From Ziziphus jujuba (Eukaryota; Streptophyta; Magnoliopsida; Rosales; Rhamnaceae), in NCBI RefSeq assembly GCF_031755915.1, contig NC_083383.1, forward strand, positions 22,309,001 to 22,373,000: a DNA stretch of 64,000 nt, read 5' to 3'. Positions 23,481 to 37,245 of this stretch are shown here, in pieces (the stretch's first letter is position 1; every line of letters starts with the position of its first letter). A program made the translations under genes and the position numbers. The notes beneath the pieces are model-generated. The model did not search any database. It saw only the letters and a list, made by a program, of their open reading frames with translations, and had not been told where the DNA came from.

Positions 23481-24719
23481 TTTTCTATTTTTGGTCTCAT
23501 GTTCAATATTACATTATGTAATTTATAAACTACATATATGTAATGTCACATTACATTACATTGATAAATATATAACTACATCAACCTCCTGATAAATCTG
23601 TGATTTACATACATTGAAACTAAATTCTATTAACATATAACCACATGTTTACATTTCCATCCAAAATAGTTAGCATCCCATTTAGGTTTATCCAAAGCAA
23701 TTGCCTATTTAGGGCCAACCATGGAGATGCTTCATTGAAAAATTAATCACTTACATGTGTCACCGTATCCATCCAAACTTTAAAGCTACACAACTAGCAG
23801 CCCACATGTTTGTCCATATGTAGAAGTTTAAAATGGTCCTAGTGTCATAAACTCAAAAAAAAAAAAAAAAAACAAGATGTGCATTTCTTCAATGCTCATA
23901 ACAAGTTCAAAACTATGCCTAACTTGAAACCACAACACTCCCAAAATACTTCTCAAATAACCTACAACCATAATACATTGGTAGAAGTAAAATAAAAACA
24001 ATAAATACCAAGCATATTCTAAGTCATAACTACAACACTTCACATTTAATGGAAAATTACAACTGAGTTACCTAACAGACCCAGCACTAACTACGACCGT
24101 AATACATACTAATGCATCCATGCATAAGGTTTCCATAGGATTTAGAGAATCAAGGTTCATAAATTATACTTGTAATTTGTAATACTAGTTCATTAAATAC
24201 AAATCAATTTATTGAACTCGCATTTTAACCACATGTCATTCCAAAAGCAATTATCAGCAATATATATTTACAAGTTGCAATTTATCAGTGCAACTTGAGC
24301 CTGCATTTGTACCTACGTAACAATCACCAAATAAGAACATCCCTGATTACGATGCACACCATTGAATCCCCAGTTCTCAATCACAAAAGCAACCCACCTG
24401 TTTTTGTCCTAAATTGGATAGCTTCTATTATAGATTTTAGACAGCAAATCAAGTTTAATCTTAATAGACAATATACACTATCTAACATGCCAGCAAGCAT
24501 TTTTAAGTTCAATTCTAAGAGAAATCATGTACAATTCAGCACTTAATAAAATGAATAAATGTTATTCCATATAAGCAATACTCATCTCTAATTGAATTTA
24601 AATCTATACTAGTTCACATTAAAGCAGCTCACATATAAGAAATAACACCTCCTTGGCTTCATTAAAATAAGTTGTTGTTTGGTGATACATACCTTAAGCA
24701 TCATGAGTAATAATATCAT
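23481..24719. other. Non-coding 3' interior of the CACTA element
   Basis: Holds a poly-A run at 23858-23872 and no recognisable coding sequence. It lies between the subterminal repeats and the end of the second CACTA gene. Confidence 0.5.
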
Positions 24720-27700
24720 CTCGTTAAGGGATCAAACCCATTCCTCTTTCAAGTGAGTCAAACCTTTTATTCAGTGTATATAATACAATATTAAATTTCT
24801 TTTCCATCTCAGTTACCTTTGCTTCCAAACCTTCATTCCTTCTCCTCATTTGCTCTTCCCTTTTTCTAGCAACTTCCTCTCTTACTATTACATCTTCCTC
24901 TCTTTTTTTAGTTTCTTCAAGCTCCATTTCCAGTTAAGCACAATACATATGTGACTTAGTGCATTTGGGTTTTGAATCAATGCCTATACCATGGTTGTAT
25001 CTAGATTTTGGACGTAAAAGCATATCAAATATATCTTCCACTAATAATTCAAGGTATTCATCATGTACATCTCGAATTACAATTAATTTCTCCTACACCC
25101 ACATGACATAAAGCATTAAAATATTTCATTTCTTATTTAGTAAATGTATTTAACATATAATAAATACTTACATAGACCTCCTTCAATCTGCTATCCACCC
25201 ATTTGCTCTTCTTCATGCTAAAGTGTATTACGTACCACAAATCAAATCGATCAAATGCATGATCATCTAGATCATCTTATGAAAAAATGGACAATTAATG
25301 TTAGTATATACACGTTATGCTATTGCTTTTATTATACTCACATGGATGTAAATAAAGTGTACATGAGCTATAGATTCATGAATAATCCTTACGAAGACTT
25401 ATTCCCAAAACAATGATTTATTCTTTTAGCTCCTCTATTTTTCTTGTTGATATTGCTTCTTTTCTGAAATTTTGTTGAGAACTTAATACATATTCGATTT
25501 GTATAAACAACTTTATTGTTTAACAAACATCAAATAAATTTGTGAGTTTTAACATATACTAAAATAAGTCTTTATATTAATGAATAATATATGACATTCT
25601 TCAACTTTATTATAGTTTTCATATACTAAATTTATTAGAACATGTTATTACACTAGTGCTGTCTATAATCTTACTTTAAATTCTCATATTTACATTTAAT
25701 TCTAACATGTAAATGCAAGTATACAAATCAATATTTATCATGTACCATGCATAAATATGACAATTTTAGGGAACTAATCATGCTAACTTGGAATTTCTCA
25801 AACTTGAATCATTTAATACAATAGCTCCACTCATCCTCTATTACAGTATAGGGACAATTTTGCAATGCCTCCTCTTCTATTGCGAATTTCTCATAATGAA
25901 CTCTTAGTTAACTTCTAAATGTCCTCCTCATTTGAGAAAGAAAGGTAATGTGGATATGTGCTTCATCTCTAAAGTCAAAGAAATTCTAAAACAAGTAAGC
26001 ATTTTAGCATTCAAATAACTTAATATTGGTATGAATGTTGTGTAAATTGGTTAATAGATGAACAAAGCATTCAAATTGAAAAAACTAAATGGTTTTTTGT
26101 ATTAAAAACTACATTTACCTAAAGTCGTTTGAGCATGTTATCCATCGTTGATTTGTCAATCTATTTCCATTCCTTGACATGAGGTGGTGCAATATCTCTA
26201 ACTACACATCCAATTTCTATTACAAATCTTTGCAAAAATTCACCAACAAAGCGCATAGCATGCTTTGGGACTATTACTTTCATCTTTCCCCCACTATGCT
26301 TCTTCTTAACAATTTTCAGACTCCTTGTTGATACAACTTTTAGTTTATGAGGTGTACCTACATATGTTGATCTCAAAATCAATGTATAGACATGAAATGT
26401 GACAAACAAAAATAAATAATGCTATGATAATATTTTGTTATCAACTAATGACAGACTAATATTGATTTCACTTTTATTAAATTGAGGTCAAAACTACTAA
26501 TATATTGCCATGTTTTTTAACAATAAAAAAAAGGTTTTGATATACATATTTCAGTAGCCTTAGCAGTACTATTAAATTATGTTTTAATAGATGAAAAATT
26601 AATCCAATCAAACAAATTTAAGGATACTACATCAGATTTGTACTTTATCACTCATAACCATTGTCATATATTCCAAACACATTGTTTTTAAAGAAGTACA
26701 TACTATGTATCCAACCTGAATTGAACTAATACTTTGGTTCTTAAAGAAAACAAAAAATAATAATAATGATATGTAGATAATCAAGTACATAGCAGTGTTA
26801 TATACTCACATTGTTAATTTGAAAGTAGTATAGTATGGCAACCTTGGATCAATCTAATAAAGTGATTAAAAAAATCTATATTCGCTATAAATGGGGGAAA
26901 AAAATAATAAGAAAGCAAATAGTTTAAAAATCATCTTCATTCCATGAAAGAGGAAAAAAAAAAGAAAAAGAAAAAAAAAACTATTCAAGCACAAAAATAG
27001 CCTATGGGATACAGCTAGCAAGTATGTTATCCATGTGTCAAGATGCAAGATAGTGATTTTCTATTCAATTTAAGAAAATGTTATGGAATTTGATAGCTTC
27101 ATAAGTTTATTTAAATACTAAAAAATCTTATTTATATGGTTTGTGTTAATTTTTGAGCAAAAGAACACCAATAGAGACCCATTAGGTAATTAAATGATGC
27201 ATTTTGATAGTTTTAGTATCTTTTTCATCCAAAAATATTTTTTACCTTAACTATTGGATCAAAACTCACATCCAATTTATAGCATTTGCTAACGAAATTT
27301 TTCCAAAGGTAAAATGGTTGATTATTTTTGTAAAACATGAATCATATCTCAGAAATTCAACTTCTTAAATATATAGTTCTAATCATCTATATATTAGTTC
27401 TTTTATGAACACACTTATATAGGAAATGCAATAAAAATAGTAACACCACATTGAATTTAAGTAAGTTTTCCAATGTTAGTGTCATTCATACCACCTTCAT
27501 TTTCTGTTGGTTGAGGCGCAAACTCCATTTCTTTGTCCCTAATCTTGGCTTATGGCTAGGAGGTTTTTTTCGTAACCTTCTCTTTCTAGGCTCTTCTCCT
27601 ATTGTTCTTCTACTTGGTTGCACTGTATGAAATAAATATTTATAAGTAAATTAGTCTTGTATTCCATGTCAAGTTGCAGTATAAAGCATCTACAACTCTT

Positions 27701-29530
27701 GTGCATTCAGCAATAAAGGCATATACTTCCATTTCATGGTATTGAAAATCTAAGTATCTAAGTTTGCATGTTCAACTTTCACTCATCCATATATCTATAA
27801 AATGTTTATAATGTGTATGAACACACTAATACATGAAATGAAATAAAATAGAATCAATGCATTAAATTTAAGTACCGTGGCCACTATCAATGTTATTCGT
27901 ATAGCCTCTTTGCCTAGGTATTGACTCCATAGCTTTGTCTATGGTTCTCACTTGTGGCTGGAATTTTTTTTTTCTTGGGCCTCTCCTACTGTTCTATAAC
28001 TTGGTTGCACTACACAAATTAAATATTATATATTAAAAGCAATCTCATATCCCATGGCATATTTAATAATAAAACATATACTACTCATGTGCATTAAGCA
28101 ATAAAGACATACACTTCAATGTTTTCATTGAAAATCCAAGTATCTAAGTTTGAAAGTTCAACTTTCACTCATCCATATCTCTATAAAATACTCACAGCAT
28201 GTATGAACACACATACATAAAATGTAATAAAATAGAAGCAACACATTAAAACTAAATACCTTGGCCACTAGCAATGTCATTCTTACCACCATCATGTTCT
28301 ACTTATCGAGACAATGACTCCATAGCTTCGTCTATGGTCCTTGATTGCGGCTGGAATTTTTATCTTGGGCTTCTCCTTCGAGTCTCTTCTCCTATAGTTC
28401 TACTACATGGTTGCACTATACAAAATACATATTGTATATTAAAAGTAGTCTTGTATCCCATGTCATATTTAATAATAAAACATATACAATTCATGTGCAT
28501 TGAGCAATAAGGACATACACTTCAATCTTGTGTTCCAATTTTCAAATGTTTAATGGTAAAGCATTAACGACTCATGTGTTGTGCAAATATGCATATGCTA
28601 CAATGTTTGTGTACCTGAGGCTCTACTGTCAATATGAACTTGTATTTTCTGGGAGTTTTTAGTATGACAAGTCTTAATTAATTAATGAATTGTTTGCTGG
28701 TTTGTAGGACTTAGTATTTATGCATTTGATGGTCCAATTGACTAAATATTCTATCCCTTCCTTGGATTACGCCTAATTGGCAACACAAATTATTAAATGC
28801 CTTTGCCTTTTCCTATAGCGCAACTTAATAGCCATAAACTATATATTTCATGATATGAACTAGTTAAGTAGAAGAAGTTTGTAAAAGCTTTCTAACTCTT
28901 TTTTGTTTGACTTTTAAGGTTTCTATCAACGTAGTACTATTTTATAACATTGATAGTTTATATCATAATGAAGCAGTTAATTTCCTTAAGGAATAGGATG
29001 GTTCCACTACTATTTAAATGGAGACATTGCAGCAAGCACAGTACATTAGTTTGATAAAATTGGAGAATAAAAAAATAAATATAAAGTCCGAATGGTCACG
29101 TATGCTTGGTAAAGAAATAAGATTTCAGCATTCTACTTGTAATAAAATAAAACAACAATCATGTACAAGACTCCATGCAAATCCATACAAAGTAGTTCTA
29201 TAGCTAGATATACCACTAAAACATGTATAATGCCCTAATTTTTTTTAACTTTTGACGTTGCTTCTTTCTTTACAATAGCTCTCCAGGAGCTTGCCACTTT
29301 TCCACTGGACAACACGTTAGAAAACTTTATATAGTACATCATCAATATGAAAATATTAGTATGCCCAAATTTAGAAATACCAATACATGAGTTCAAATCT
29401 CATGCTTGCCATATGTGATATACCTCCATTATGTTGCATTGGCTTCTCTGGAGATGATCCGATTGAATGTTTTCCTCATCGTACAGCTCCTTTGCCACTA
29501 AACATGGGAGCTATTTATTTCCAACTCCAG
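24720..29530 (-). pseudogene. Second CACTA gene, Transposase_24 (Ptta/En/Spm) type, decayed
   Basis: On the minus strand, exon-like pieces follow the plant Ptta/En/Spm transposase order. A basic segment GGKMKVIVPKHAMRFVGEF lies at 26161-26409, then EEALQNCPYTVIEDEWSY near 25840-25900, then QKRSNINKKNRGAKRINHCF near 25395-25465. WYVIHFSMKKSKWVDSRLKE follows near 25170-25240 and LRPKSRYNHGIG near 24980-25030. The end is a charged coiled coil rich in EE/RK (24724-24927). Pieces are separated by intron-like AT-rich DNA. Stops occur within several pieces, and a tandem exon repeat sits upstream at 27.5-28.5 kb. In active elements this protein works with the TNP2 transposase on subterminal repeats. 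Confidence 0.68.
27490..28545 (-). repeat. Three tandem copies of an exon-plus-intron unit (about 390-405 bp)
   Basis: Copies start near 27490, 27878 and 28262; the anchor [T/A]TGGTTGCAC recurs at 27614, 28001 and 28407. Each unit has an exon-like part that begins on the minus strand after an acceptor-like …CAG and reads TGCAACCA.GTAG, followed by an AT-rich part. The donor end is GTATTTAG in the third copy, GGTACTTA in the second, and lost (TTACTTA) in the first. The encoded peptide is basic (for example EEPRKRRLRKKPPSHKP). Confidence 0.72.
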
Positions 29531-29839
29531 CTACATAAAAAATGACATGTGCATAAGAAATGCAATCACAATATAAAAATCAAAGAAATAGTTCTAATAT
29601 ATATATATATATATTCATTACTTATATTGCATATATTTTAGCCCATCTAATAAACACAAAAAACAAAAAGTAATTACAAATTAAGGACAGTGACATATTC
29701 TAAGTCAATGAGTAGACACAAATAAATTATGAAATGTGTGCGTCTATATATGCACTATTAATACATCATTTCTACACCAACCACTAAACAACCAACCCAT
29801 ATGACAAATGAGTATAACAATTATTCTCCATCTTAACCA

Positions 29840-32519
29840 GCAAACTTGTTTGAAACTAATGTTCTTCCCCAATATCATCCACCAAAGCTTCATCGTCATC
29901 TTTAAATTCATTTCATTATTAGAATTATATGTATTATCCTCCACATCTCCAATATTTTAAGCATTCACATGAATAAATATCTCCTCCATGTTAACCCAAT
30001 TCAGTGGTTCGATATTGGCCTCACATCATCATCTTTGTTAATCTCATTGCACTCATCTTATTGAAATGCCTCATCATGTAGATACGTCATACATATTTCA
30101 TGGTTGCATCCTTTCAACCATTCTCCAAGTTTTTGCCACCTTTGGATCAGCTAACTTGTACTCCATTGTGTTCTCCTTTAACTACTATGCCATTATTTAG
30201 GGGTTTTTTTTATGTATATCACATTTTGAAATGTGAAATCTATGTTTATTGATGATGCAACTAGTGTTGAGAACAATTAGTTTGTTGGGTCCTCGGGCTA
30301 AGCTTTTAAAATCTAAATGGTCAACATTTGAGTCATTGTTTTCCAATTGTATAATCTACATATATAAAAGGCAAATGCAACATAAATAGATTATGTGGAA
30401 ACCTCAAATGTCCATGTAAAAATGAACTTACACATTGTAGGAACCACCTAGGAAACTCGAGTTGTTACTTTGTATCAATGTCTCTAACATTTTCTCTTAA
30501 AAGTTGTTCTTTATGCTTGCTACACACAAAAAGCAGTAGCTTAAACTAAACAAAGTCAACTTACTAAAATAAAAATTAAAACCCAAGAAATGCCTAGTTT
30601 GACTTACTTGATGTATGGGAGGGCTTCAACATAATTGCTCAATGTATAACATCTAATCATTGCCCACTCAATCATATTAAGCTCATCAAATATGGGTGCT
30701 CCTATATCATGGCCCTTATATGAAAGTAGATATCGAGCTTGATCTTTCACCATCATCATTATAGTTTCTATCCGATCTATTAAATATAGTATTAACATCA
30801 TCTAGGTACATTGAGCAAAATGTCAAGCATTCACTATCAATGTACCCCTCAGCAATTGAGCCTTTAGGATGAGCCGTGTTGCTAATATACCTTTTAAGAT
30901 TATGCAAGTACCTTCAACCAGGCAGCATATTAATAATTAAGTTTATGTAGTCAAATGAATGAAATATATTAAGAATAATTGAAGCAGTAGACATACCTTT
31001 CGAATGGATACATCTAATGAAATTGACAAGGTGTTGTAATCATGGCTTCTCAAGCAAGATGGATTGGTAGGTGCACTATAACATAAAAAAATGAAAGGAG
31101 AATATTTTCTCAAGACTGCACAATGTTAGAGCAATGTTCTTATCAAGTTGTCTAATACATTTATTCTCAAAGTCTTGGATGTTAACTCCTTAAAGAACAT
31201 TAACAATTGAATTATTATTTTATCAACATTTTTACGAAAGTATGCATATAAAGTTATAGAAAGCAAATGTTGCATAAGGATATGATAATTATGGCTCTTC
31301 AAATTAGAAATCTTGTTGTCTTTCAAGTTCACGCACCTAGAAATTTTAGATGCGTATTCATCAGGAAGCTTCAAACTGTTTAAAAAAATTCACATAAATT
31401 GTTTTTCTCTAAATTATTGAGCATGTAACATGTAGCAGGCAAATAAATTGCACCCTCTCTGCTTATTGGGTGTAGCTTGGGCCTAACATGCATATGCTTC
31501 AAATCTAATCGAGAATTATAAGTATCCTTTGTCTTCCTTTCAATGTTCAGCACAGTTCCCAGTAAACTATCACACAAAATTTTTTCTATATGCATGACAT
31601 CCAAGTTATGTCAAATATTGAGACATCGCTAGATGGCAATTAAAAAAAAAAAATTTCTATATGCATGACATCCAAGTTATGTCAAATATTGAAACATTGC
31701 TAAATGGCAATTCAAAAAATATACTTTTCCTTATCCAATTATGTGATATATCTGCCCTTTTTTTATTTTTTTTATTTTTTTTTTGCCACCTATAATGTGC
31801 CTTACCAAACGTTGGTTGTGTAAAATCATTTAGCCGTTCACGTACATCATATCTAGAAAACATCTTTAGAGTTGATCTAAGATCCTTTCTGTTATACCAG
31901 TTACAATTAAGCCATCTGTGATTTAAAGATAAGAATCGTCGATATCCCATGTAACAAATTCTTTTCCCATATTTTAGTGAAAGGAATGAGGAGTTTACGT
32001 TATAGACAGAACATGATAGTTTACCTTTGGTATACCATCCGGATATATTAGAATAAGCTAGAAAGTCGTTAATGGTCCACAATATGGTAGCATGCAATTG
32101 AAAGAGTTCATCCATCGATGCATCATATGTTTATATACCAACCTGCCACAATTCTTTCAACTCATGTATAAGAAGTTAACAATACACATCGATATCATTT
32201 CTTGGAGCCTTAAGATCCAGGATTAGCAAAGACAACATAAGAAATTAAGATTTCATACATAGCCAAGATGGTAAGTTATATAGGACTAGAAAAACCAGCC
32301 ACATGCTATAGGATGTCCTCATATTATCCAAAGGATTAAAACTGAAACTAGCTAATCCAAGCATCACATTTTGAGGGTCAATGGTAGATATAGGGAATTA
32401 ATTAAATTGCTTCCCTGCATATGAATTAGTTAGGTGTCTCAAGATTCCATCCTTTACGTGTAAATCATGGTGTCATTGCATATCTTTAGCAATTTTTTTA
32501 TACAAAGAATCATTGCAGC
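29840..32519 (-). pseudogene. CACTA TNP2-type transposase, C-terminal part
   Basis: Read on the minus strand from 32519 down: ILRHLTNSYAGKQFN, NVMLGLASFSFNPLDNM and PRNDIDVYC. Then come the TNP2 core HATILWTINDFLAYSNISGW…GKLSCSVYNV…YMGYRRFLSLNHRW (31657-32115), DVMHIEKILCDSLLGTVLN (31380-31604) and the DUF4218-like part DEYASKISRCVNLKDNKISN (31126-31374). GSIAEGYIDSECLTFCSMYL (30716-30907) and an acidic C-terminal tail near 29840-30180 close it. The catalytic protein cuts CACTA ends. The frame is broken by stops, frameshifts, a 71-bp duplication and the retrotransposon at 32524. The N-terminal part resumes at 48804-49590. Confidence 0.85.
31583..31718. repeat. 71-bp tandem duplication in the transposase
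   Basis: CTATATGCATGACATCCAAG to GGCAATTnAAAAAA is present twice with period 71 (C at 31586 and 31657). It duplicates the segment encoding the D-[IV]-MHIEK motif and shifts the frame. Confidence 0.85.
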
Positions 32520-32523
32520 CTAG

Positions 32524-32979
32524 TGTCATGTTCCGTGCAAAAAGGGTGGAATCTTTGAGGTTTAGCCGGAAGGTTCTATACTCTCCATAAAGATTAAAGA
32601 GAAGTCCGGAAGATTCTAGAAGATTCAAAAGAAATCTAGACTAATGTAGATAGGAATCTCTCTAGAATAATCCTTGTAAATATCTAGTAGAATAGTCTAG
32701 AATCTCATCTAGATGTATACCATGTGTACATATCTATAATCTTGTATTCTTGTGATACATGCCAAGCCCTCTATATAAAAGATTGGATTCTCATTTGTAA
32801 CATATTTAAGAATTCAAGTAATATAAGCATTCTCCACATTCTCTCAAACTCTCAAGTTCTCCTACTTCCTACTCTATTACTCTTAGCTTCCGCATTGTGA
32901 TAGCTTGTGGGCAAGGCTTACTTATCAAAAGAGGTGGTAAATGCCGCACGGGAGCATTGGAAAAGTCAGGCCCGTAACA
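32524..32979 (+). repeat. 5' LTR of the Ty3/gypsy element
   Basis: TGTCATGTTCC…CCCGTAACA, 456 bp. TATA box CTATATAAAA at 32771-32780. The transcription start is expected about 30 bp further on. Confidence 0.88.
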
Positions 32980-32981
32980 GG

Positions 32982-32993
32982 TGGTATCAAAGC
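32982..32993 (+). other. Primer-binding site of the Ty3/gypsy element
   Basis: TGGTATCAAAGC, one mismatch from the tRNA-iMet complement TGGTATCAGAGC, two bases after the LTR. Confidence 0.8.
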
Positions 32994-33025
32994 CAATTGC
33001 TACCCAAGCACACCATTGGTATAAC

Positions 33026-36000
33026 ATGGAAGTAGGCAAGATAGCCAGTTCGGATATCACCATCAATGTGGAGGGAGCTACTGAAGTGCAAGGTCGTGAA
33101 GAGCAATGCAACCCCAATTCGGGGAGACAGAGGCACAAGTCCAAGGATATGATGACTAGCTTAGAGTTACGAATGGAGGAGCGTGTGGCTCGAGTGCTTG
33201 AACAGTTTGAGGTGTTGGAGAATTGCCTAGATGGGCTAGAGTAGGAGGATGTTTCCATCAATCAAGCCGTGAAAGGATTACTCAATGGGCTAGATGATGC
33301 CTTAAGGAAGGAGCTCCGCTCAACACGCAACCAATGCATGGGGGAGGTAGCAGACCTTCATGAGATGTTGGAGAGAGAATTGGATGCTATCCACGCACAA
33401 ATGGAGGAAGTGCGGGGTGATTAGGCTCTTTGCAATAGGGCGGTGGTATCGAGGATAACCACCATACCCGAAGGGCCACGAATCGATGTGCCAAAGCCCA
33501 AGTCTTACTTTGGGGCAAGCAATGCGACAGAGCTCGAGAATTTCTTTTGGGGTTTGGAGCAATACTTTGAAGTAATGGGCATTGTGGACGATGCTTCAAA
33601 GATTAGGACTGCCACTTTCTACCTTAATGACACGACCGTGTTATGGTGGAGGAGGAAGTATAGCGACATAAAGCAAGGTACGTGCACTTTCCATACCTTT
33701 GATGACTTTAAAAAAGATCTCAAAAGGAAATTTTATCCGTAGAATGCCAAAGATGAGGCAGGGGGTCACCTTCGACGACTCAAGCAAGTGGGCCATATCC
33801 GAGAATACATCAAGGAACTCACTAGCTTGGTGTTGGAGATCCCAGACCTATTGGATAAAGACTCTATTTTCTACTTCATGGATGGCCTACAACCTTGGGC
33901 AAAGACGAAGCTAAAAAGGCATGGAGTACTAGATCTAGCTAGTGCCATTGCAAATACTGAGAGCTTTACCGACTACTCCATTCAAAGGGACTTCTCGAAG
34001 CTAAAGGAGAAGAATACCAACTATGGAAAAGGTGGGAGAGAATCAAACAAGTCCAAAGATAGCGGAAGAGAGGAAAGTGTACAAAAACCTCAAAGCTCAA
34101 AATGGAAGCCGCCTAAAGAAGGTAAGGATGCTTACAACAAACCCAAGAACTTTTGTTTCTTGTGTGATGGTCCATATAGGGTTAGAGATTGCCCAAAGAG
34201 GAAGGTGTTGAATGCCATGACCACTCAATATGAGGAGAGGCAAGAGGAAGGAGCTAGCATGGGCTCCTTGCAAGTGTTGAATGCTATTAAGGCCGCTCCT
34301 AAGGATTCAAAGAAATATGGCCTAATGTTTATGGAAGCAAAGATTAATGGAGTGCTCAACAAAGCGTTTGTGGACACGGATGCTACTCACAACTTCCTAT
34401 CGGTAGAAGAGGTGCAACGACTTGGGGTCAAGGCCTTGAAAGAGGGAGGATCGATGAAGATGGTAAACTTGGCTGCAAAGCCTATCCGTAGGGTTGCTAG
34501 AGGTGTACAAGCCACCATTGGAGAATGGGTTGGCCAACTAAATCTATTGATGGTACCCATGGATGACTTCAAGGTTGTTTTAGGCACGGAGTGCCTAGAC
34601 CAAGTGAAGGCCTTCCCACTCCCATTCGCAAACTCTATGTGCATTATGGATAGAGGGATGACTTGCATGGTGCCTACGGAAAGGACTAGCAAGATGGAGA
34701 CCAAAGCTTTGTCGGCCATGCAATTTAAGAAGGGCATTAAGAAGAAGAAGCAAAGCTACCTAGTTGTTATTCAGGAGCTCGATGGCCATAAAGACATCCT
34801 AATATCTTCCAAAGTGCAAGATGTGCTAAAAGAGTTTGAGGACGTGATGCTTAAGGAATTGCCTAAGAAACTACCACCTAGGAGGGAGGTGGATCACAAG
34901 ATTGAGTTGGAACCGAGGTCCAAGCCACCCGCCATGAGCCCCTATCCCATGGCACCACCAAAATTGGAAGACCTTAGGAGACAACTCAAGGACCTCATCG
35001 ATGCGAGTTACATCAGACTTTCAAAAGCTCCATATGATGCACCGATGTTGTTCCAAAAGAAGGATGGGTCGCCGCGGATGTGTATCGACTATTGAGCCTT
35101 AAACAAGATCACTATCAAGAATAAGTACCCCATCCCTCTCATTGCGGATCTCTTTTAGCAACTTGGCAAGGCAAAGTACTTCACCGAGCTTGACCTTCGC
35201 TCCAGGTACTGCCAAGTGCGCATAGCCGAAGGTGATGAGACCAATACCATATGCATCACGAGGTATGATTCCTATGAATTTCTAGTGATGCCTTTTGATT
35301 TAACAAATGCTCCTGCAATGTTTTGTACTTTAATGAATAAACTATTCCATCCATACCTTAATTGCTTTGTAGTAGTATACTTGAATGTATTATCATTTAT
35401 AGCAATACTATGGAAGAACATTTACAACACCTTAGACATTCTTCCAAGTACTAGAAGACAACGAATTATATATCAAGCTAGAGAAATGCTCCTTTGCACA
35501 AGAAGAAGTCATGTTCCTAGGGCACAAGATCAAGGATGGGAAACTTATGATGGATGAGGCAAAGGTACAAGCTATACAAGAATAGAAACCACCAACCAAG
35601 GTGCATGAGCTAAGATCCTTCTTAGGCCTTGTAAACTATTACTAATGGTTTATCAAGGGCTACTCAGCGAGGGCTACTTCATTGACCAACATGTTAAAGA
35701 AAAACCAAGCTTGGAGTTGGACGGAGAAGTGCCAACAAGCCTTTGAATATTTAAAGCACGCAATCATAGAGGAACGGGTGTTGTGCTTGCCCAACCACTC
35801 TAGACAATTCGAGGTACACACAGACGCATCGGATTATGCCATAGGTGGTGTGTTAATGCAAGATGGACACCCAATTGCATTCAAAAGTAGAAAGTTCAAT
35901 GACATGGTGCGGTGCTATACGGTGCAAGAGGAGGAGATGACAGCGGTCATCCATTGCCTATGCAAGTGGAGGCATTACTTTCTAGGGAGCTTCTTTACCA

Positions 36001-37245
36001 TCATGACAGATAACATTGCCACTAGTTACTTCCAAATCCAAAAAAAGCTTAACCCCAAGCAAGCTCGATGATAAGACTTCTTGGTGGAGTTCCATTACAA
36101 AATGGAGTACAAGCTGGGAAAGGGGAACGTGGTGGTGGACACACTTAGTAGGAAGGCCGAAATTGCATCGATAAGCTTACCCAATTGCACCTTGCTCAAC
36201 CGCATCAAGGAAGGACTCCCATAAGACCCATGGCAAAGAACATTATGGCCCTAGTCAACAAGGGAAAGACTAGGCAATTTTAGGTGAGAGATGGCTTGTT
36301 CTACACCAAGGATGACCGCATGTATATGCTAAAGAAAGACAATCTAAGAAAGAAATTGATCAAGGAGTGCCATGACACCAAGTGGGTTGATCACCCGGGC
36401 ACTCGACACACCCTAACCTTAATAAGAGCTACATACTATTGGCCCAATATGAGGGATGATGTGGAGGTCTACGTGAAAACATGTCTTGTGTACCAACAAG
36501 ATAAGATAGAGCAAAAGCAACAGGGAGGGTTGCTAGATACATTGCCCATTCCAAATGGACCATGAGAGAGTGTTTCGATGGATTTCATCACATGCTTGCC
36601 TATCAGAGGGCTATGGTAGCATTATCGTCGTGGTGGATTGATTTAACAAGCATGCTACCTTTATCCCTGCACCTGCAGATTGCACAGCGGAGGAGATGGC
36701 TCGACTATTTTTAAGGTATGTGGTGAAGCTGTGGGGAGTGTCTAACAACATAGTGAGTGATGCTCTTCAAACTCCTTAGTTCGGATTTGAACTTCTCCAC
36801 AAGCTTCCACCCGCAAACCGATGGGCAAACAGAGCGCACTAATACTTTATTAAAGCTATACTTGAGGCACTACGTGAGTGCCAACCAAGGAGATTGGGCT
36901 AAGTTGCTTAATGTGGCTTAATTTTCCTACAATCTACAAAGAAATGAATCGACTAATAGGAGTCCATTCGAGACCCTGACGATGAGACAACCTATGACTC
37001 CTAATGCCTTAGCCTTGAACTATGGAGGAAAAAGCCCTGCTGCATACAAGTTTGCCAAGTCTTGGGAGGAACAAGTTGATTTGGCTAGAGCATACTTGGA
37101 TAAGGCATCCAAGAAGATGAAAAAGTGGGTAGATACCAAGAGGAATGTGAAATTCGAAGAAAAGGATTTGGTCATGGTAAAGATACTACCCCAACAATTC
37201 AACGCACTATAAAAGGTACAAAAGGGGTTGGTACGAGACTATGAG
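33026..37245 (+). pseudogene. Ty3/gypsy gag-pol pseudogene (gag, protease, RT, RNase H, integrase)
   Basis: From ATG at 33026 a single frame runs to 35095, broken only by TAG at 33242, 33422 and 33740 and TGA at 35093. In order: Gag with coiled coil and LWWRRKYSDIKQG; a zinc knuckle CFLCDGPYRVRDCP (His replaced by Tyr); protease with VDTDATHNF (catalytic DTG is DTD); RT with KAPYDAPMLFQKKDGSPRMC. RT and RNase H continue at 35096-36070 with several stops; the catalytic YxDD is damaged (YLN, then a frameshift). RNase H HTDASDYAIGGVL is clear. Integrase at 36284-37245 has [30 protein letters not shown] and an approximately 36-bp deletion before LFKLL-like sequence. The end of pol is displaced to 41786-41971 and 48143-48330. 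Confidence 0.88.

Noticed and set aside
24295..24546. 83-codon plus-strand frame in the CACTA interior
   Set aside because: No family match, and opposite strand to the element's genes. Expected by chance over this length.
27490..28545. Repeated units considered as a CRISPR-like or satellite array
   Set aside because: There are only three long units with exon and intron parts, in a plant transposon gene. This is a segmental tandem duplication.
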